A stretch of DNA of 55,392 bases, taken from Salisapilia sapeloensis. Taxonomy: Eukaryota; Oomycota; Peronosporomycetes; Peronosporales; Salisapiliaceae. The stretch covers positions 1 to 55,392 of the forward strand of contig JAADVB010000115.1 in assembly GCA_023334545.1 (NCBI GenBank). The letters are read 5' to 3'. Below are positions 41,399-52,875 of the stretch, in pieces. The notes beneath the pieces were generated by a model, which did no database searches, was not told the origin of the DNA, and saw only the letters and a list, made by a program, of their open reading frames with translations. The position numbers and the translations under genes were made by a program. Position 1 is the stretch's first letter. The number at the start of each line of letters is the position of its first letter.

Positions 41399-42712
41399 TT
41401 ATTGTCCTTGAGCCACCGACTCGATGACCAGTTGATGGCCTTCGTTCACCTCTCTGCCTTCACGAATACTCTCACACAAGATTGGCAGGTCTTGCTCTGG
41501 GTCGAGGATCTGGGATAGGAATACGAGGGCCTGGAAATCCTTGACGCGTTCATGGAAAGGCTCGTTCCGATGCGCATCCAAAAGCTTTTTCAACGCCTTT
41601 TGGTTACGGAACTCTCCCTCGCGGTTTAGTTTCGGGAACTCGCTTTTCAATTCGCTCTGCACCTGCTCCACCGGGACTACGCACAGGAAAAAGTTGTTGT
41701 CAATCTCTTTCGTCGGTTTCATCTCGACTAATGCCGTAAACGTCTCGTGGACACCCGTGTGCGTCGGATTCGCTTCGTCCTCAATCAACGCCCCGTGGCT
41801 GAACATGTCGACACACTGCTGGGATACGTGGAATGCTTCAAAGGAGGCCTCTCCATCTGCATTTAACGTCACTTTGAGCGTCACGAACAAGTTCTTTAGC
41901 TTTTCGTCCTCAACGCTCTCGTTAAAGTCCGCCTGCAGCTGTGCCGAGAGCAGCACCTCCTTGTCTGAAAAGTGGAACGTCTCATCTTCTCTCGGCGGAT
42001 GAGAAAACACCCATCCGACCTTTTCTTTCCCCAGCAGACTAGCGACGTGGTCTACTAAGTCTGCATTCGGATCGTCATGCACTTCGAATCCGTACGGATT
42101 GCCGCTTTGTGGTGGCTCGTAGATAAAGTCAACAGTGATTTCGTTCGTCTCGACATCTCTCGTTCCGTATAACCATCCGCATCGACTCTGTTGGAAAGCG
42201 AATTGACGCAAGTACGACTGGAAGTCGTTGCAACTGGCTGTGTCCAGCTTAACTTTGGCGATCGAACTCTCTTTCTGCGCCTGGATTTTAAATTCAAATT
42301 CAGCATCCATACGAGTAAACTCTCCCAGCGTCCAGTGCATCTTCATGTCACGAAGTGGCTTGAGACCTGGACGGAACCCAGTCCGGCTGAGGCGGTCTTC
42401 AACATTCACATGAGACAGCGACCCGTCCGCGTTAATGCGCGTGCTGATGCTTGCTTCAGCATTGCTGGACACGACATAGTCGCCGTCATAGTTTAGATAA
42501 ATGAGATCGCCGTGGCCGAGATGGTAGTCGGACAATGGCAGTTCATCGTCTTGAAGCAGTTGCTGGTGCTGTGGATCGCGCGCGAGTTTCTGCGTGGCCA
42601 AAGGGATCTGATAGTGCGTCTGTATAAAGTTTTTGACCGTAGAGAGAGGCGAGGATGGCGACAGGTCTGGCACGCGCCACGTACCGCTTTTGGAGCGCAC
42701 TCGAAGAAGCAT
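41399..42712 (-). CDS. NPL4-like p97/CDC48 cofactor (short, plant-type)
   Basis: Single exon, 437 residues from MLLRVRSKSG at 42712. It has an N-terminal ubiquitin-like domain (PLSTVKNFIQTHYQIPLATQ, LSDYHLGHGDLIYLNYDGD) and the MPN-like NPL4 domain (FQSYLRQFAFQQSRCGWLYG, VDFIYEPPQSGNPYGFEV, VGWVFSHPPREDE). The C-terminal helical region follows (LVFLSQILDPEQDLPILCES). The cysteine-rich zf-NPL4 and NZF fingers of animal NPL4 are absent, as in plant NPL4-like proteins. It helps UFD1-CDC48 extract ubiquitinated proteins. The frame is open upstream, but the ATG used aligns with plant starts. Confidence 0.88.
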   Translation of the reverse strand: MLLRVRSKSGTWRVPDLSPSSPLSTVKNFIQTHYQIPLATQKLARDPQHQQLLQDDELPLSDYHLGHGDLIYLNYDGDYVVSSNAEASISTRINADGSLSHVNVEDRLSRTGFRPGLKPLRDMKMHWTLGEFTRMDAEFEFKIQAQKESSIAKVKLDTASCNDFQSYLRQFAFQQSRCGWLYGTRDVETNEITVDFIYEPPQSGNPYGFEVHDDPNADLVDHVASLLGKEKVGWVFSHPPREDETFHFSDKEVLLSAQLQADFNESVEDEKLKNLFVTLKVTLNADGEASFEAFHVSQQCVDMFSHGALIEDEANPTHTGVHETFTALVEMKPTKEIDNNFFLCVVPVEQVQSELKSEFPKLNREGEFRNQKALKKLLDAHRNEPFHERVKDFQALVFLSQILDPEQDLPILCESIREGREVNEGHQLVIESVAQGQ

Positions 42713-42806
42713 TCTCGCTGATCTTTTGTCGCTTTTGATCTTGTGTTGCAAAGTGATAATTAGTTGATAGATAGTATATTTAGAGCGATTTTGACTGGAA
42801 TAAAGT

Positions 42807-44344
42807 ATGCGCCTGACAACGAGTTGTGACAAGAAACAGCGAATGTCGATGGAGAGCGTGCTGCGTAGAGTTTTCTCTTCTTCTGCAGCGAATGCTACAC
42901 TCCAGAGGTTAGCTGCTGTTATCATATTGCTTTATATATGGATCTTAATCATTTGTATGGATGGATTTTACTTATTGTGCGGTCTATAGCCGACTTCCGT
43001 ATGTCTACACGGCTGAAGAGATCAATCAGATGCGCTTCTGGAGGAAAAGCATGCTAGAGAACCCACGCATCGTGGATCCAATTAAACGTGCAAAGAACTT
43101 TACTGCAAGGCGTATTAATATGCAGCTTTCAGAGATATCGCGTGTGACGAGGAAGCGAGCAATCGCATTTCCGCCGATGAAAAATCTCCATCCTTTTGAG
43201 AAAGATGTCGTCACGCTCACACTTGGCTCTGGCACATACGAGCAACGTCTTCAGGAGCTTCGAAAAGTGTATGCAAAGTGCCACCAAATTGGCAAATTGC
43301 ACGAGCAAAAGTGTCAGGACGTTCGAACGAAGCAGGAGGCACTTGACTGCTACGACCTCTGCATCGAGGTACTTAAAGCATTACCAAGTTGCTTCATCAC
43401 GTTATAAACCCTTTTTGCAGGAGCTCCACGCTTGTCTTCGAGAACAGTCAGATACACTTACAAAAGTTGCCAAAATGGCCAAGGTACAAACGTAAAAGCA
43501 TACTTATTCTAGCTGCATTGTAATAATTCAACTTCATTTAGACACTACGTGGTCTGCCTACGGTCGACTTATACCGTCCCATTTTTGCATTCGTCGGTGC
43601 TCCTAACGTCGGTACGCTAGCACTTAATGCCCTACTACATCTTACAAACACTTCGACCTGACACTGTTCATGCAGGAAAGTCGTCCCTCGTAAAGTCCTT
43701 GTCAACAGCTTCACCCGAGATTGCCAACTATCCGTTCACGACTCGAGGGATCACCATGGGCCACCTCTACATTGAGGGCACACCATATCAGGTACGCATA
43801 GGCAATTGGTGATGTAAATCTACGGTCTCCTGACAGCTCTGAGTAATAGATCGCTGACACGCCTGGACTCATCTACCGTTCAGATGAAGAGCGAAATTCA
43901 ATCGAGCGCTTTGCTCTTTCCATGATCGAGAAAACACAAGCTGTAAAGAGTCCATCCGTCTGATGTGTAGGCACTTGCTTACTAACATACTCTTCATATG
44001 CTGCCTATAGTCCATAGGTTTTGTCTTTGATCCTACTGAGACCTCCGGCACGTCTGCGTCGGACCAATTGGCACTCCGGCAAGAAGTCAAAGGCCGCGTC
44101 CAAGATCTAAAGCCAGACACCAAGTGGATAGATATCATCTCCAAGATTGACCACAACAACGTCAGCATCGAAGCTGCCGTCGAAGCGTACGTTACAAAAG
44201 CACTGCTCACTAGTATCGAATATAATGTATATGGATGACAGAATGGGCGATGCGGAGGTTGTGCACGGCGTATCGTCCGAGACGAATGAAGGACTGAATG
44301 AGCTCAACGACTGCATCCGGTCTATATTGGAAACGCCACTGTAA
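42807..44344 (+). CDS. Nog1/Obg-family GTPase with mitochondrial-type leader
   Basis: Eight exons: 42807-42907, 42990-43368, 43421-43483, 43542-43611, 43676-43791, 43850-43942, 44011-44186 and 44242-44344, 366 residues. Leader MESVLRRVFSSSAANATLQ (after MSM at 42843) looks like a mitochondrial presequence. The N-terminal helical part matches Nog1 (IVDPIKRAKNFTARRINMQL, LHPFEKDVVTLTLGSGTYEQ). G motifs: FVGAPNVGKSSLVKSLSTAS (G1), YPFTTRGITMGHL (G2), DTPG (G3), SKID (G4, normally NKxD). The first intron removes an alternative TM-like stretch. Nucleolar Nog1 works in 60S assembly; this one probably works in mitoribosome assembly, by inference from the leader. Confidence 0.82.
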
Positions 44345-44377
44345 CGCAAATAGAGAAACGTTCGCCTTCTATTCCAT

Positions 44378-45754
44378 TTACTCCTTCTTCTTCTCCGCGT
44401 CCTTCACCTTGAAGCAGTAGATGTCCAAGTAGTCACAGATGTCGATGATAACATTCGACACAAAGTAAAAGTAGACGCTTACGATGAAGACCATGTAGCA
44501 GGCAGACGCAAAGAGGCGATTCACCAACGGCTCTTCCAACAGACCAAAGGCAGGTCCGTAGGCGTTGAAAATGAGGAAGCCAAAGGGGAAAATTACACGC
44601 GCCTGGGGAGAGTATGCGATCTTGCACATGTGGCTCACAATCATACGGGTGGAAAAGTAGACGTATCCAATGCCGATGACGATCAGGTAGACGATCGGGT
44701 ACGTCTGGTAGTCTTCCTTGTCCGGACCTTCGATCCACGCGACGCCCATGCAGAGGATGAGTAGAATGGGGATGATCTGACCCATGGCTAGTGGCTTGGC
44801 AACGTGCTTGTGGCCCAGGTCTTTCTTCGGAATGCTGTCTCGAGGAGTCGTCCAGACGTTGTAGACGTTGCCAAAAGCAAGACTGAGGTTGCTGCAGATG
44901 AGAGTGATGATGAGGACGTCGGACAGAGTGATTTCGTCCAGCTGCATGAACGAAGTCACTTGGTTCTTTGGCAGAGAAAAGAGAGACGCTGTCCACATGT
45001 CCGGTCCGATAATTGTCGTAGCAAAGTGGATGAGCACGACACTGAGCTGGCCTTCCGTGACGCCGTAGAAGCCGTTACCACAGCTCATGACACCCGTGTG
45101 GTATTCTTCCCATTGCGCCAGGTAGAATGAGATGGAGAGCGTGGAGAGCGCGATGAATGGACGCAGCCCAGCACCAGATTGCACAGTCGCACATGCGCCA
45201 AGGACGATAAACATCGAGCTCAGAGCGTCACATCCTAATGGTTCGGTCAGTCGATGCGATTTATAAGGTGCAATTAATTCTCAAAGTACCGTGGTCAAAA
45301 AGCTGGCCGAGAGGAGAAGAGCTGCCTGTGCGACGAGCCTGCTTGCCATCAATGGCATCCATGGTCTGGTAGAAGAAGATACCGAGGCCGGATAAAAAGT
45401 AGATCTGATGATGTTACATGTTAGATTTTGCCTGCGTACAGAGCTACCAAAAGATAACGTACTGCTCTTGGGCAAGGCTGATCAAATCGTGGCGCAAAAT
45501 AGAGCTCCAGGGCGGTCGTAGCCGCCATGACCAAGGTACCGATGAGCGTCACAAGATTGGGAGCCATCCATTTGGGAAGGTACTCGACGGCAGCAGTCCA
45601 GAAGACATTCAGTTGGTTGTCCAGGTACGTATAGGTGCCACTAGAGAAATATCAGTAAGGATTTCATGTCAATTGCTGGATGATATGCGGAAAGATAGAC
45701 GTACGGCTTATACTCGTAAGAAGCAATGCCTTGCAGAGCTTTGCGTTTCAGCAT
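44378..45754 (-). CDS. Choline/ethanolamine phosphotransferase (CDP-alcohol phosphatidyltransferase)
   Basis: Four exons: 45754-45705, 45640-45463, 45404-45290 and 45234-44378, 399 residues. The CDP-alcohol motif DG(x)2AR(x)8G(x)3D(x)3D is intact across exon 3/4: [29 protein letters not shown] contains all four Asp and both Gly positions. Several transmembrane helices follow ([52 protein letters not shown]). It makes phosphatidylcholine or phosphatidylethanolamine from CDP-choline/ethanolamine and diacylglycerol in the ER. It ends in a charged tail with Lys-rich end (VKDAEKKKE). Substrate choice is not decidable by eye. Confidence 0.93.
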
Positions 45755-46103
45755 GGTTTAAATAGCGTATGAAATCTATACGCCTCGGAAGGGAGCAGCT
45801 ACTCGGTGTAGTTGCTTGGAGCTTTTTTCGTTTGTGGTCTTTTAGCGCTTTCAGCTGGGAATTTCCGCCAAAACAAAATATTTTGGCCTACAAAAGTGTC
45901 TTCTTCCTTATAGTCAATATAAGATTCATGATCTAGTATTACGAGACAAACACGGAACCCCAACGACTTGCAAGCACCGAAATATCAACTTCAATATGCA
46001 GAGGAGTTTCCTACAGGCTAAACCTTCGCACAAACCGGTTGAAGAAGCAATATACTGCATGTATCTGATGGATGGATGTTTGGTAGTTGATCGAGGGTTT
46101 CTG
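45755..46103. other. Intergenic gap
   Basis: About 350 bp between the phosphotransferase start and the LRR gene stop, with no open frame of note. AT-rich; presumed promoter of the phosphotransferase and 3' end of the LRR gene. Confidence 0.5.
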
Positions 46104-47215
46104 TTATGTAGACATTTCTTTCATATCATCCAGAACGTGCTGACTTTGCTTCAATCGATCTGAGCATCATTAGATCTTGCGGCTGTTCTTTTGACGGGTA
46201 AAACGTACCGTAAAATTTTTGTGTATGATTCGAGATGATTTTTTCCATGTCTATGGGAGGCAGACCAATGTACTCATAGTCTTCTTCATCCATATGCTGA
46301 TTCGCAGTCTCGTCGATTTGAGATTTGGAGCCGACTCGTACCTATTTCCGGATAAATCATGCAGCCACCATATACACTTGACGATTTGTAACGTGCCTCA
46401 TGGTATGCTGGGATCCTTCCATTAAGCAAAATGATTGATGGCATTGCAACAGTGACTTGATCCATCAACTCGACATCACTGCATGCACTCATGACTGGAT
46501 TATCGGTCATCTTCAAAATACAAAGCCTGGGCATCTACTCGGCATGAGCACACGATATACTTGAAGAGAAGCCGTGTCCGAAGCTGACCTGATCAGCAAG
46601 TTCAAGAAAGTCGATTGCGCCGATGCTGTTATTCTGGCATATCATTAGTTTAGTTCAAGTAGGGAGAAGTATGTCTGCAGTACCGATATATCGAGTGACT
46701 CGAGTGCTGGGAGCATCGAAACTCCATCTGAGTCACTTTGTAAGCAGTACGTTTCAATCATTTGACGCAGTGGTTCACTCACTTAGAGAGGAGAGTTTGT
46801 TTTGTGTCATGTGCAGGCGCTGTAACTTGGGCAATGAAGGAAGCACTTCGATCGTTCGTAGCTATAACTCTTCATCAACAATTTTCTTAATACAGTGACT
46901 ACAAAGCTCGTCCTCACATCATTATTGCTGACGTTTAACTCCACAAGATTCGTGCACTGCTCCAATCCTTCCAGCGTATGGAGAGCTATGTCTAGATCAG
47001 TTTTTCGACATGCTTCCTAGACATAAGGAGTAGCCTCTCGTACCAAGATTGGAAAGATCCAAGTGCGTCACACTCTCCAGATTATAATGGTGACTTCGGT
47101 GCTTGATCAAATCTTCAGACAGCCTCATCATTCCAACCTTCCGAAACCTCCTTTGAACAGTTCGACGGATAAAAATAGTTTGCTCCAATTCAAGCAACAT
47201 TTTTCTATCTAGCAT
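46104..47215 (-). CDS. SDS22-type leucine-rich-repeat protein, multi-exon
   Basis: At least seven short exons, from ATG 47215 to TAA 46104. Exon 1 is 47215-47044 (basic N-terminus, LDRKMLLELEQTIFIRRTV, then LESVTHLDLSNLG), exon 2 is 46991-46918 (ALHTLEGLEQCTNLVELNVS, NND). Later exons give LPKLQRLHMTQNKLSSL, GVSMLPALESLDIS, NNSIGAIDFLELADQ and MPRLCILKMTDNPVMSAC. The last exons carry EDYEYIGLPPIDMEKII and a helical end (YDRLKQSQHVLDDMKEM). The LRR units are 22-residue type as in PP1-regulators and axonemal LRR proteins. It may be another flagellar component. The start is 1 bp past the SCYL1 stop. Confidence 0.7.
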
Positions 47216-47216
47216 C

Positions 47217-49941
47217 CTAAAAGTCCCAGTCATCCCAGTCATCTCCCCCAGCTTTCTTTCCGGATGTCAACTTCATCGCGCCCTTGTTCTCCTTCTTGCT
47301 CGCCATCGCTTTTTTCCGGCTGCTCAGACTGCTCGAAGCTTTACTACTGCTGGAGCTTTGGCTCGACAGACTCGCCGAGCTGGAGCTGACCTTCATCTCT
47401 GGCTTACTCTCGACTCTGGACGGAGGCGAGTTCAGGCCCAAATCATCCAGCTCGTCTCCTCCGCCCCAGTCACCGTCATCCCAGTCGGCACTCAGATCCA
47501 CCTTTGCTCCAGTAGATACACTGCCCTTGGCCTTCGGCCGATTCACGCTCAGCTTCTGACTCGTCTTTGCCTTGGACGAAGTGGTCGAGGCCGAGAGGTA
47601 CCCGCCATTCGACTTTGTCTGCAGATCCTTCATCAAGTCGTTATCTCCCCAAGCGTCCTCATCGTCAGCTTGCAAGTCATCCGCCTCCAAAGCAGTGGAA
47701 GCACCGAGCTTCATGCCTATAGACGAAGACGGAGCGGACGAAATATCCGAAACAGACAGTCTAGAAGTGGTATTGGGCGCGTTGAGCTCGGCACTATGCA
47801 TACCTCGAGTCGTACTGTCGTCTCCAGCGCTCACGATGCGGTTGACGCCGGAAGACGCCCAGGACGCGATAGAGGAGCCGTATCCTCCATTGGAAGAGTT
47901 GCTGGACGGAGCATTTACAGGTGACGTGTTTTGCTCTTGTGCCGACTTATGCAGCTCCTGCTCTCTCTGTGCAGTCTGCTGCTCCATCGTCATCTGCTTG
48001 GCTGCGTCCATTGCCTTGTTGAGGAAGTAGGCAAAGGTGGTCGATGCCTGGTCCCGTACCGATGGCGATACGTCTAGTAGCAACGGAGAGAGGGAAGGCA
48101 GTATCTGGTTTACAACTGCAGTCGATGAAAAGTACTCCTAGACACGAATGACGTTAGCGTGGTACATATAGAAGTTGAAAGCAAGAGACATACATCGCAG
48201 GCAGAGATGGAGCGGAGACCAGCTAGACGTGCGTGGGGGAACGGGTCTCGAAGCGCACGTGCAAAGGCTGGAAAGAGAACCTTGTCTCTCGTCTTGTCGT
48301 TGAGTTTACTGGCAATCTTACCGAGGCAGATAGTCGTGTTCGTCCGAATCGCAGGCTCGGCATCCGTCTACGAGATCAAATTTAGCACGAGATGATACAG
48401 TTTCTTGTATACATAAACTACCTGTAGCTTGGCAAAGTGTTTCATGATCCGGTTATTTAAGTTCGCGTCCGTCAGCTTGTCGGCAATGTGCAGCACGGCC
48501 TTGACAGTCAGCTCTCTCAACGCTGGTACGGTGTCTGTGAACCCTCCACACAAGTTTTCAAAGACACCTGTGCTGTTCACGAGCTTGGCGTCCAGGTATG
48601 GAGCAAACCTGTCCATCATCTGGAGCAGCTGCGCCCGGACAGCTCGGTCGTTGCAGGAAAAGAGTGCCACAACCGTTGGTACCACATCTCTTCGGAACGT
48701 CTCCTCCGGTAGCTTTCCTCCGAGCTGGATGAGTGCCGGCAACATCTGACTCGCAGACGCATCGAGCTTAATGCTCTTGTTGGAAGACGTCGTGTTGTTG
48801 ACACCAAAGTCGATAACAGCCTTGAGTGCCGGCAGCACCTTGTAGAGGCCAAAGTGGGAGGGGATGGTGTCGAGGTTGTTGGTCAGGTCCTTATAGAAAG
48901 CTGCCTTCTCGTCCGTTGTCTTAATTGCAAGGTTTTCAACGAACTCGAGGCGAGTGATCAGAGGGGATGAAAAGTAGTTGGACTGAAGGATCTTTGACGG
49001 AGCTGGACGTTTACTGGCGTTGGCAGAGTCTGACAGAGCCTTTCGGTAGTGCGTTTTTAATGCAGCAGGAATGTTTGGTCCTTCTGCCAGTGCTCTTGTG
49101 TCGATGCTATTGTTGTTGAAAATAGAGTACAGTAAGCAGGCAAAGGACCACATGTCGACGCAATGAGGTGGATTTTTGCCGATGTTTGCCCACTCTCTTC
49201 GAGAGCATTCTACGAAAAGCTTCTAAGCAACTGGCAAATCAATAGTTTTGCTAGAAAGGTACCTGGCGCTTGGTACGATGAATTCATAAACTGATCAAAG
49301 GAGGTGAAGTGGTACGAAGGACCATCCATCGTGACACTGGAGATAAACTCAAAACCACCAAGTTTCCAGTCGCCACCCTACATTATCCTGTCAATGAATT
49401 TTATGATGACAATCTTGTAAGAACTTACCTTGGTGACGAAGATACTAAAGGGATTAATATTGCCATGCACGAGCTTACAGTCTTCATTAATAAACTGGAG
49501 TGCTCGCAGGATACTTCGAATACCCCAGGCAATGCTCTGCTGGAACATGTCGCTATCACACTCTTCCCGGAGCGTCAGTAGAAATCGAGACAAGGGCATC
49601 ACACGCTCCGTGACCATGATCACAGGGCCGTTCTGCACCTCCGTGCCGTCCAAGAACGTAAGGATGTTTGGGTGGCGAAGGGTTTTCAATCTCGTCAAGG
49701 CGTTCTGAGCTAGTGGAGAAGCATTTTCCTTGGCTTTAAATACAGACACGAGCTGCGTCGCATCGGACCGAGCGTGACCAGCGTGCAGGACAAAGTGGGG
49801 CAGATCGTCCTCAAGAACTAGCGGCACGTCGTTTGCGTCAGAAGGTAGGTTCTCTGGCGGGGGAGTTTCAAGTGCGTACGGGAGGCCGCCGACGGAGCCT
49901 CCGCCCACAATGCTCCCAAGCGTGGACTTGAGGAAGTTCAT
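47217..49941 (-). CDS. SCYL1-type SCY1-like pseudokinase
   Basis: Five exons: 49941-49429, 49377-49263, 49209-48422, 48367-48194 and 48137-47217, 836 residues. The kinase-like N-terminus lacks key residues: the HRD region is HGNINPFSIFV and the DFG region is GDWKLGGFEF. A HEAT-repeat middle follows (PSKILQSNYFSSPLITRLEF, LPALIQLGGKLPEETFRRDV, PAIRTNTTICLGKIASKLND), then a Ser-rich disordered tail ending DDWDDWDF, typical of SCYL1. SCYL1 binds COPI and works in Golgi-ER retrograde traffic and tRNA export. The exon 2/3 join is forced to GTAG/AATGC to keep the frame; a second AG upstream does not work. Confidence 0.9.
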
Positions 49942-51147
49942 TTCGCCTTGCTTCCGTTATCTGAATAAAGCTTGGCATTGCGATCGGATTGGTGAATATT
50001 TCCGCTACGATAGCCAATAGCATACTGCCCTTGACAAAGAGTGGTGTGTTATTGGTTAACCAAGTGCATACCTAGCTGCTTTTCTGGACTTTGTAGGTGG
50101 ACGCATTGGGGAGTTACCACGTTCATCGAGCTGACTTTGTACCTGACTGAAGACACGGCTGGAATAGAAATTGGAGTGCACGAACAGGCTGGTCATACGT
50201 CTAAGAGCACTGTGGGTACGACAATTTCGCCTTGTTGGAATTGCAGCTCGTCCTACGTTGTAGTTTTGAAACCTGGCTTCCCTGATTCAGATCCTTTCTC
50301 TTTGGTGGCTGAAAGTAATGTGCTCGTACTCATAAGTGCACTGTGAAGGGTAAGTTTAATACTAATAGAAAGCTCATGTACAAGAGTCTTTAGAAGGCAA
50401 TCACCACGATTGTGTTGAGAAGTTGGTGGAGGCATCTCACCTTTTCAAACAAGGTTGCCTGTACCCGGTGATATCGAGCGTTGATATTTGTCAATACGAA
50501 ATTCGTAATTTCGTTAAAACAATGTCTGAAAGCTTGCTTTATGCTCTTGGACTGCTAGAATTGACTTCATATAAAGATACGTCCATGATTGAAGAGTAGC
50601 GTCGTAACGCCTAGATGACCAAACTATAAATTTTCATGGCGAAGACTTGGTTCTGCGTTGCTTTACTATATCTGACCTATCTAGGCACTTGCCATAACGC
50701 GTCTGATAATTCAGTTTGGATTAAAAGTTTTATTATTTCTGCTATAGTTGAAGGCATTCGAGCTTACCATTTGTGATTCCAAATGGATAGAGCAAATACC
50801 TTTCTCCTTTGACGATCATAAGGTATGTTGCTGCTCACATAAACAATGAATTCGAATCGGAATAGAATTGCTGTTCTAGCAAAGGTATCTCATCCACTCT
50901 AGGCGGTAAACGTATCAAGTAAAACGCGTGTGGATACAGTCATAATTATTCAATATGCAGTCATGTACATTCACATGCTAGCACAAGCAAGAGTACAAGG
51001 ATTACAAGGTGAAGGGTGCAAGTTCTCTCATGTCACCCGATTAAAGTCCTACCTACTTGTCTACTGGCTACAGACCTGGGCCATCCTAAGCTGCCAAAAT
51101 TACACAATCTAAGCATGTAGCTGTGATCGCTCTGGTGTCGATTGCTG
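49942..51147. other. Intergenic region, mostly gene-free
   Basis: About 1.2 kb. A plus-strand frame from 50041 to 50346 (FIELTLYLTEDTAGIEIGVH, SSSYVVVLKPGFPDSDPF) has protein-like beta-strand composition, but I see no partner exons or known domain. The rest is AT-rich with short open stretches only. Confidence 0.45.
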
Positions 51148-52428
51148 CTAGGCTTCGTCCATTTCCAACGTTGACTTGGCGCTCTCGACATGCACTGTAG
51201 GAAGACTTTTGTGATACTTCCGTGCGTTTTCCATCTGAGTAATTTCTTTCTTAAAAGCCTCTTTCTCGATTTCGTTTGACTCCAGAATAGCTGCCGTATA
51301 GTCATGTAGCGCTCGAGCGAGACTGAAACGTGCAAGATACAAGAATTTTAGAGCAACGTCGTCGGTCAGTGGCGACGACAACTTGGATTTGAGAATCGTT
51401 GCAGTGTCTCCATTAGGCAAAGCGACTTGGACTTCATCTCCAACGTCTTTGAGCACAACACATCGGATGTGGGAGTTGAGTCCACCATCAACAGTATCCC
51501 AGTGAAACGTTTTGAGCACGTTACCGGTAGCAAACTTGACGCCGTCCACCATGCTAGTATATGCTCGAACTTCGCTGGCGTGGCGTTCAAGCGCAAGTGA
51601 GGACCATATCTGTCGACATGGGTTTGCCTTCTTCCCCTTCCTCGACTTTCCATTGTCTGTCTTTGCCCACGGTACCACTTGATCTAATTCTTCGGGAGTG
51701 ATACAAGGACGTTGACTTATCTGCTCTGGTACGTTGGCTTGATAATCTGCCCCAATGTTCGGCTTCGGTGGTCCCAGGCCAGATCGGATCTCGTTGTTCT
51801 TTACAGGTACAAGCGCCTTCTTATTCGACCTGCTCGGGTAGTACTTAAATCGACAAGTATAGTATTCTTTCACTTTTTCCTTGAATCCCCGTTTGATGTC
51901 CCGTTGCACCTCGATGTATTCTTCCGGAGTGACGACGTGACATGTATCGGCGACCGCGTCGACATGGTTTTTGTCTTTGTGCGTGGATAAGAATACTTCA
52001 CCGTCCAATACACCGCCCTTGATATGTTGAAGAACTTCATCCGGAATATCCTTCGGTTTATAATACCACTGAGCTGTAAATTCGTAGCTCTTGTCGGCTT
52101 GCTGCGTGCGTTCTACGGAGCTCACGAGAGCTATGTACATGTCGTTTGGGTCACCCGAGTTCAGCAGTACACAGTCCCCCGCATTGACATGGATCGGGCT
52201 AACATCCGCGTCCTTCTCTTCCTTTCTGTACTTTTCGGCCACCACCTTCGCATCATCGGTCTTGGCCTTTGATGCTTTTTTAGACTTATGTGAACGTTTG
52301 GACTGTGTGTGCCGTTTTCTTTCCTGTGCCAGTGAGGGCCGAACACGGCTAAGCGGAGTGCCGCTGTCGCTCGTAATTTCGCCATTGGATTGTTTTCTCT
52401 TCTTGCCTGTTTTTCCTGACTCTGTCAT
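51148..52428 (-). CDS. BAH-domain chromatin protein
   Basis: Single exon, 426 residues from ATG 52428. The first 90 residues are basic and Ser/Lys-rich (QERKRHTQSKRSHKSKKASK). The BAH domain spans about 90-210: VNAGDCVLLNSGDPNDMYIA, WYYKPKDIPDEVL, GEVFLSTHKDKNHVDAVADT, CHVVTPEEY and CRFKYYP. BAH domains read nucleosomes or methylated histones in transcriptional silencing complexes. The C-terminal half has a beta segment (FHWDTVDGGLNSHIRCVVLK, VQVALPNGDTATILKSKL) and a helical end. Upstream the frame remains open to about 52475 after a TTTTTAG acceptor, so additional 5' exons are possible. Confidence 0.85.
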   Translation of the reverse strand: MTESGKTGKKRKQSNGEITSDSGTPLSRVRPSLAQERKRHTQSKRSHKSKKASKAKTDDAKVVAEKYRKEEKDADVSPIHVNAGDCVLLNSGDPNDMYIALVSSVERTQQADKSYEFTAQWYYKPKDIPDEVLQHIKGGVLDGEVFLSTHKDKNHVDAVADTCHVVTPEEYIEVQRDIKRGFKEKVKEYYTCRFKYYPSRSNKKALVPVKNNEIRSGLGPPKPNIGADYQANVPEQISQRPCITPEELDQVVPWAKTDNGKSRKGKKANPCRQIWSSLALERHASEVRAYTSMVDGVKFATGNVLKTFHWDTVDGGLNSHIRCVVLKDVGDEVQVALPNGDTATILKSKLSSPLTDDVALKFLYLARFSLARALHDYTAAILESNEIEKEAFKKEITQMENARKYHKSLPTVHVESAKSTLEMDEA

Positions 52429-52474
52429 TTCAAGCGCTACTTTCGTCCCAAGAGGCACTTTATTTTGATACGGA

Positions 52475-52875
52475 TGCTAAAAATAAAGTGCTTAAGACTT
52501 AGATTCTTAGTTTGTTGTTCCTTGAACGCAGGGATCACAGATGGAGGTGAGTAGTATGAATCGCACTTGTTGGAGACAATGGTGCTGTAAACAGGGGTTC
52601 TGGGATCGTATACAAGCACAAACCAACTGTCTTCGCCCAGGTGTAAACGCGCAACTGTCACTTTTCGAAAAGTGAGGAGAGGCTGTCGGCAACTTTCGAG
52701 TGGTCTCGGAAATTAACACTCGACCGAGAGTAAGCATCCGAAGATGTCTCTGGTTGGCTATTTTCGATTGTGTGGATGTCCACAGGAGGTGTGAGCCCGA
52801 GCAAACGCTTCGCAGCAGATGTTTGCAGAATGCGTACAAGAACACCTAGTACTGCGCCTATTTCGAGACGCCCAG
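52475..52875 (-). pseudogene. Gene fragment or 5' exons, possibly Sec1/Sly1-like N-terminus
   Basis: Two protein-like minus-strand blocks are separated by a 35-bp GT-AG intron candidate: ILQTSAAKRLLGLTPPVDIH...SVNFRDHSKVADSLSSLFE and WFVLVYDPRTPVYSTIVSNK. The helix followed by a WxVLVYDxxT strand resembles the start of Sec1/Munc18 Sly1-type proteins, but the rest of that family is not in the window. Alternatives are 5' exons of the BAH gene, or chance. No start ATG was found. Confidence 0.3.

Noticed and set aside
41399-42712. Missing zinc fingers in NPL4 as a novel loss
   Set aside because: Plant NPL4-like proteins also lack the zf-NPL4 and NZF fingers, so the short form is known.
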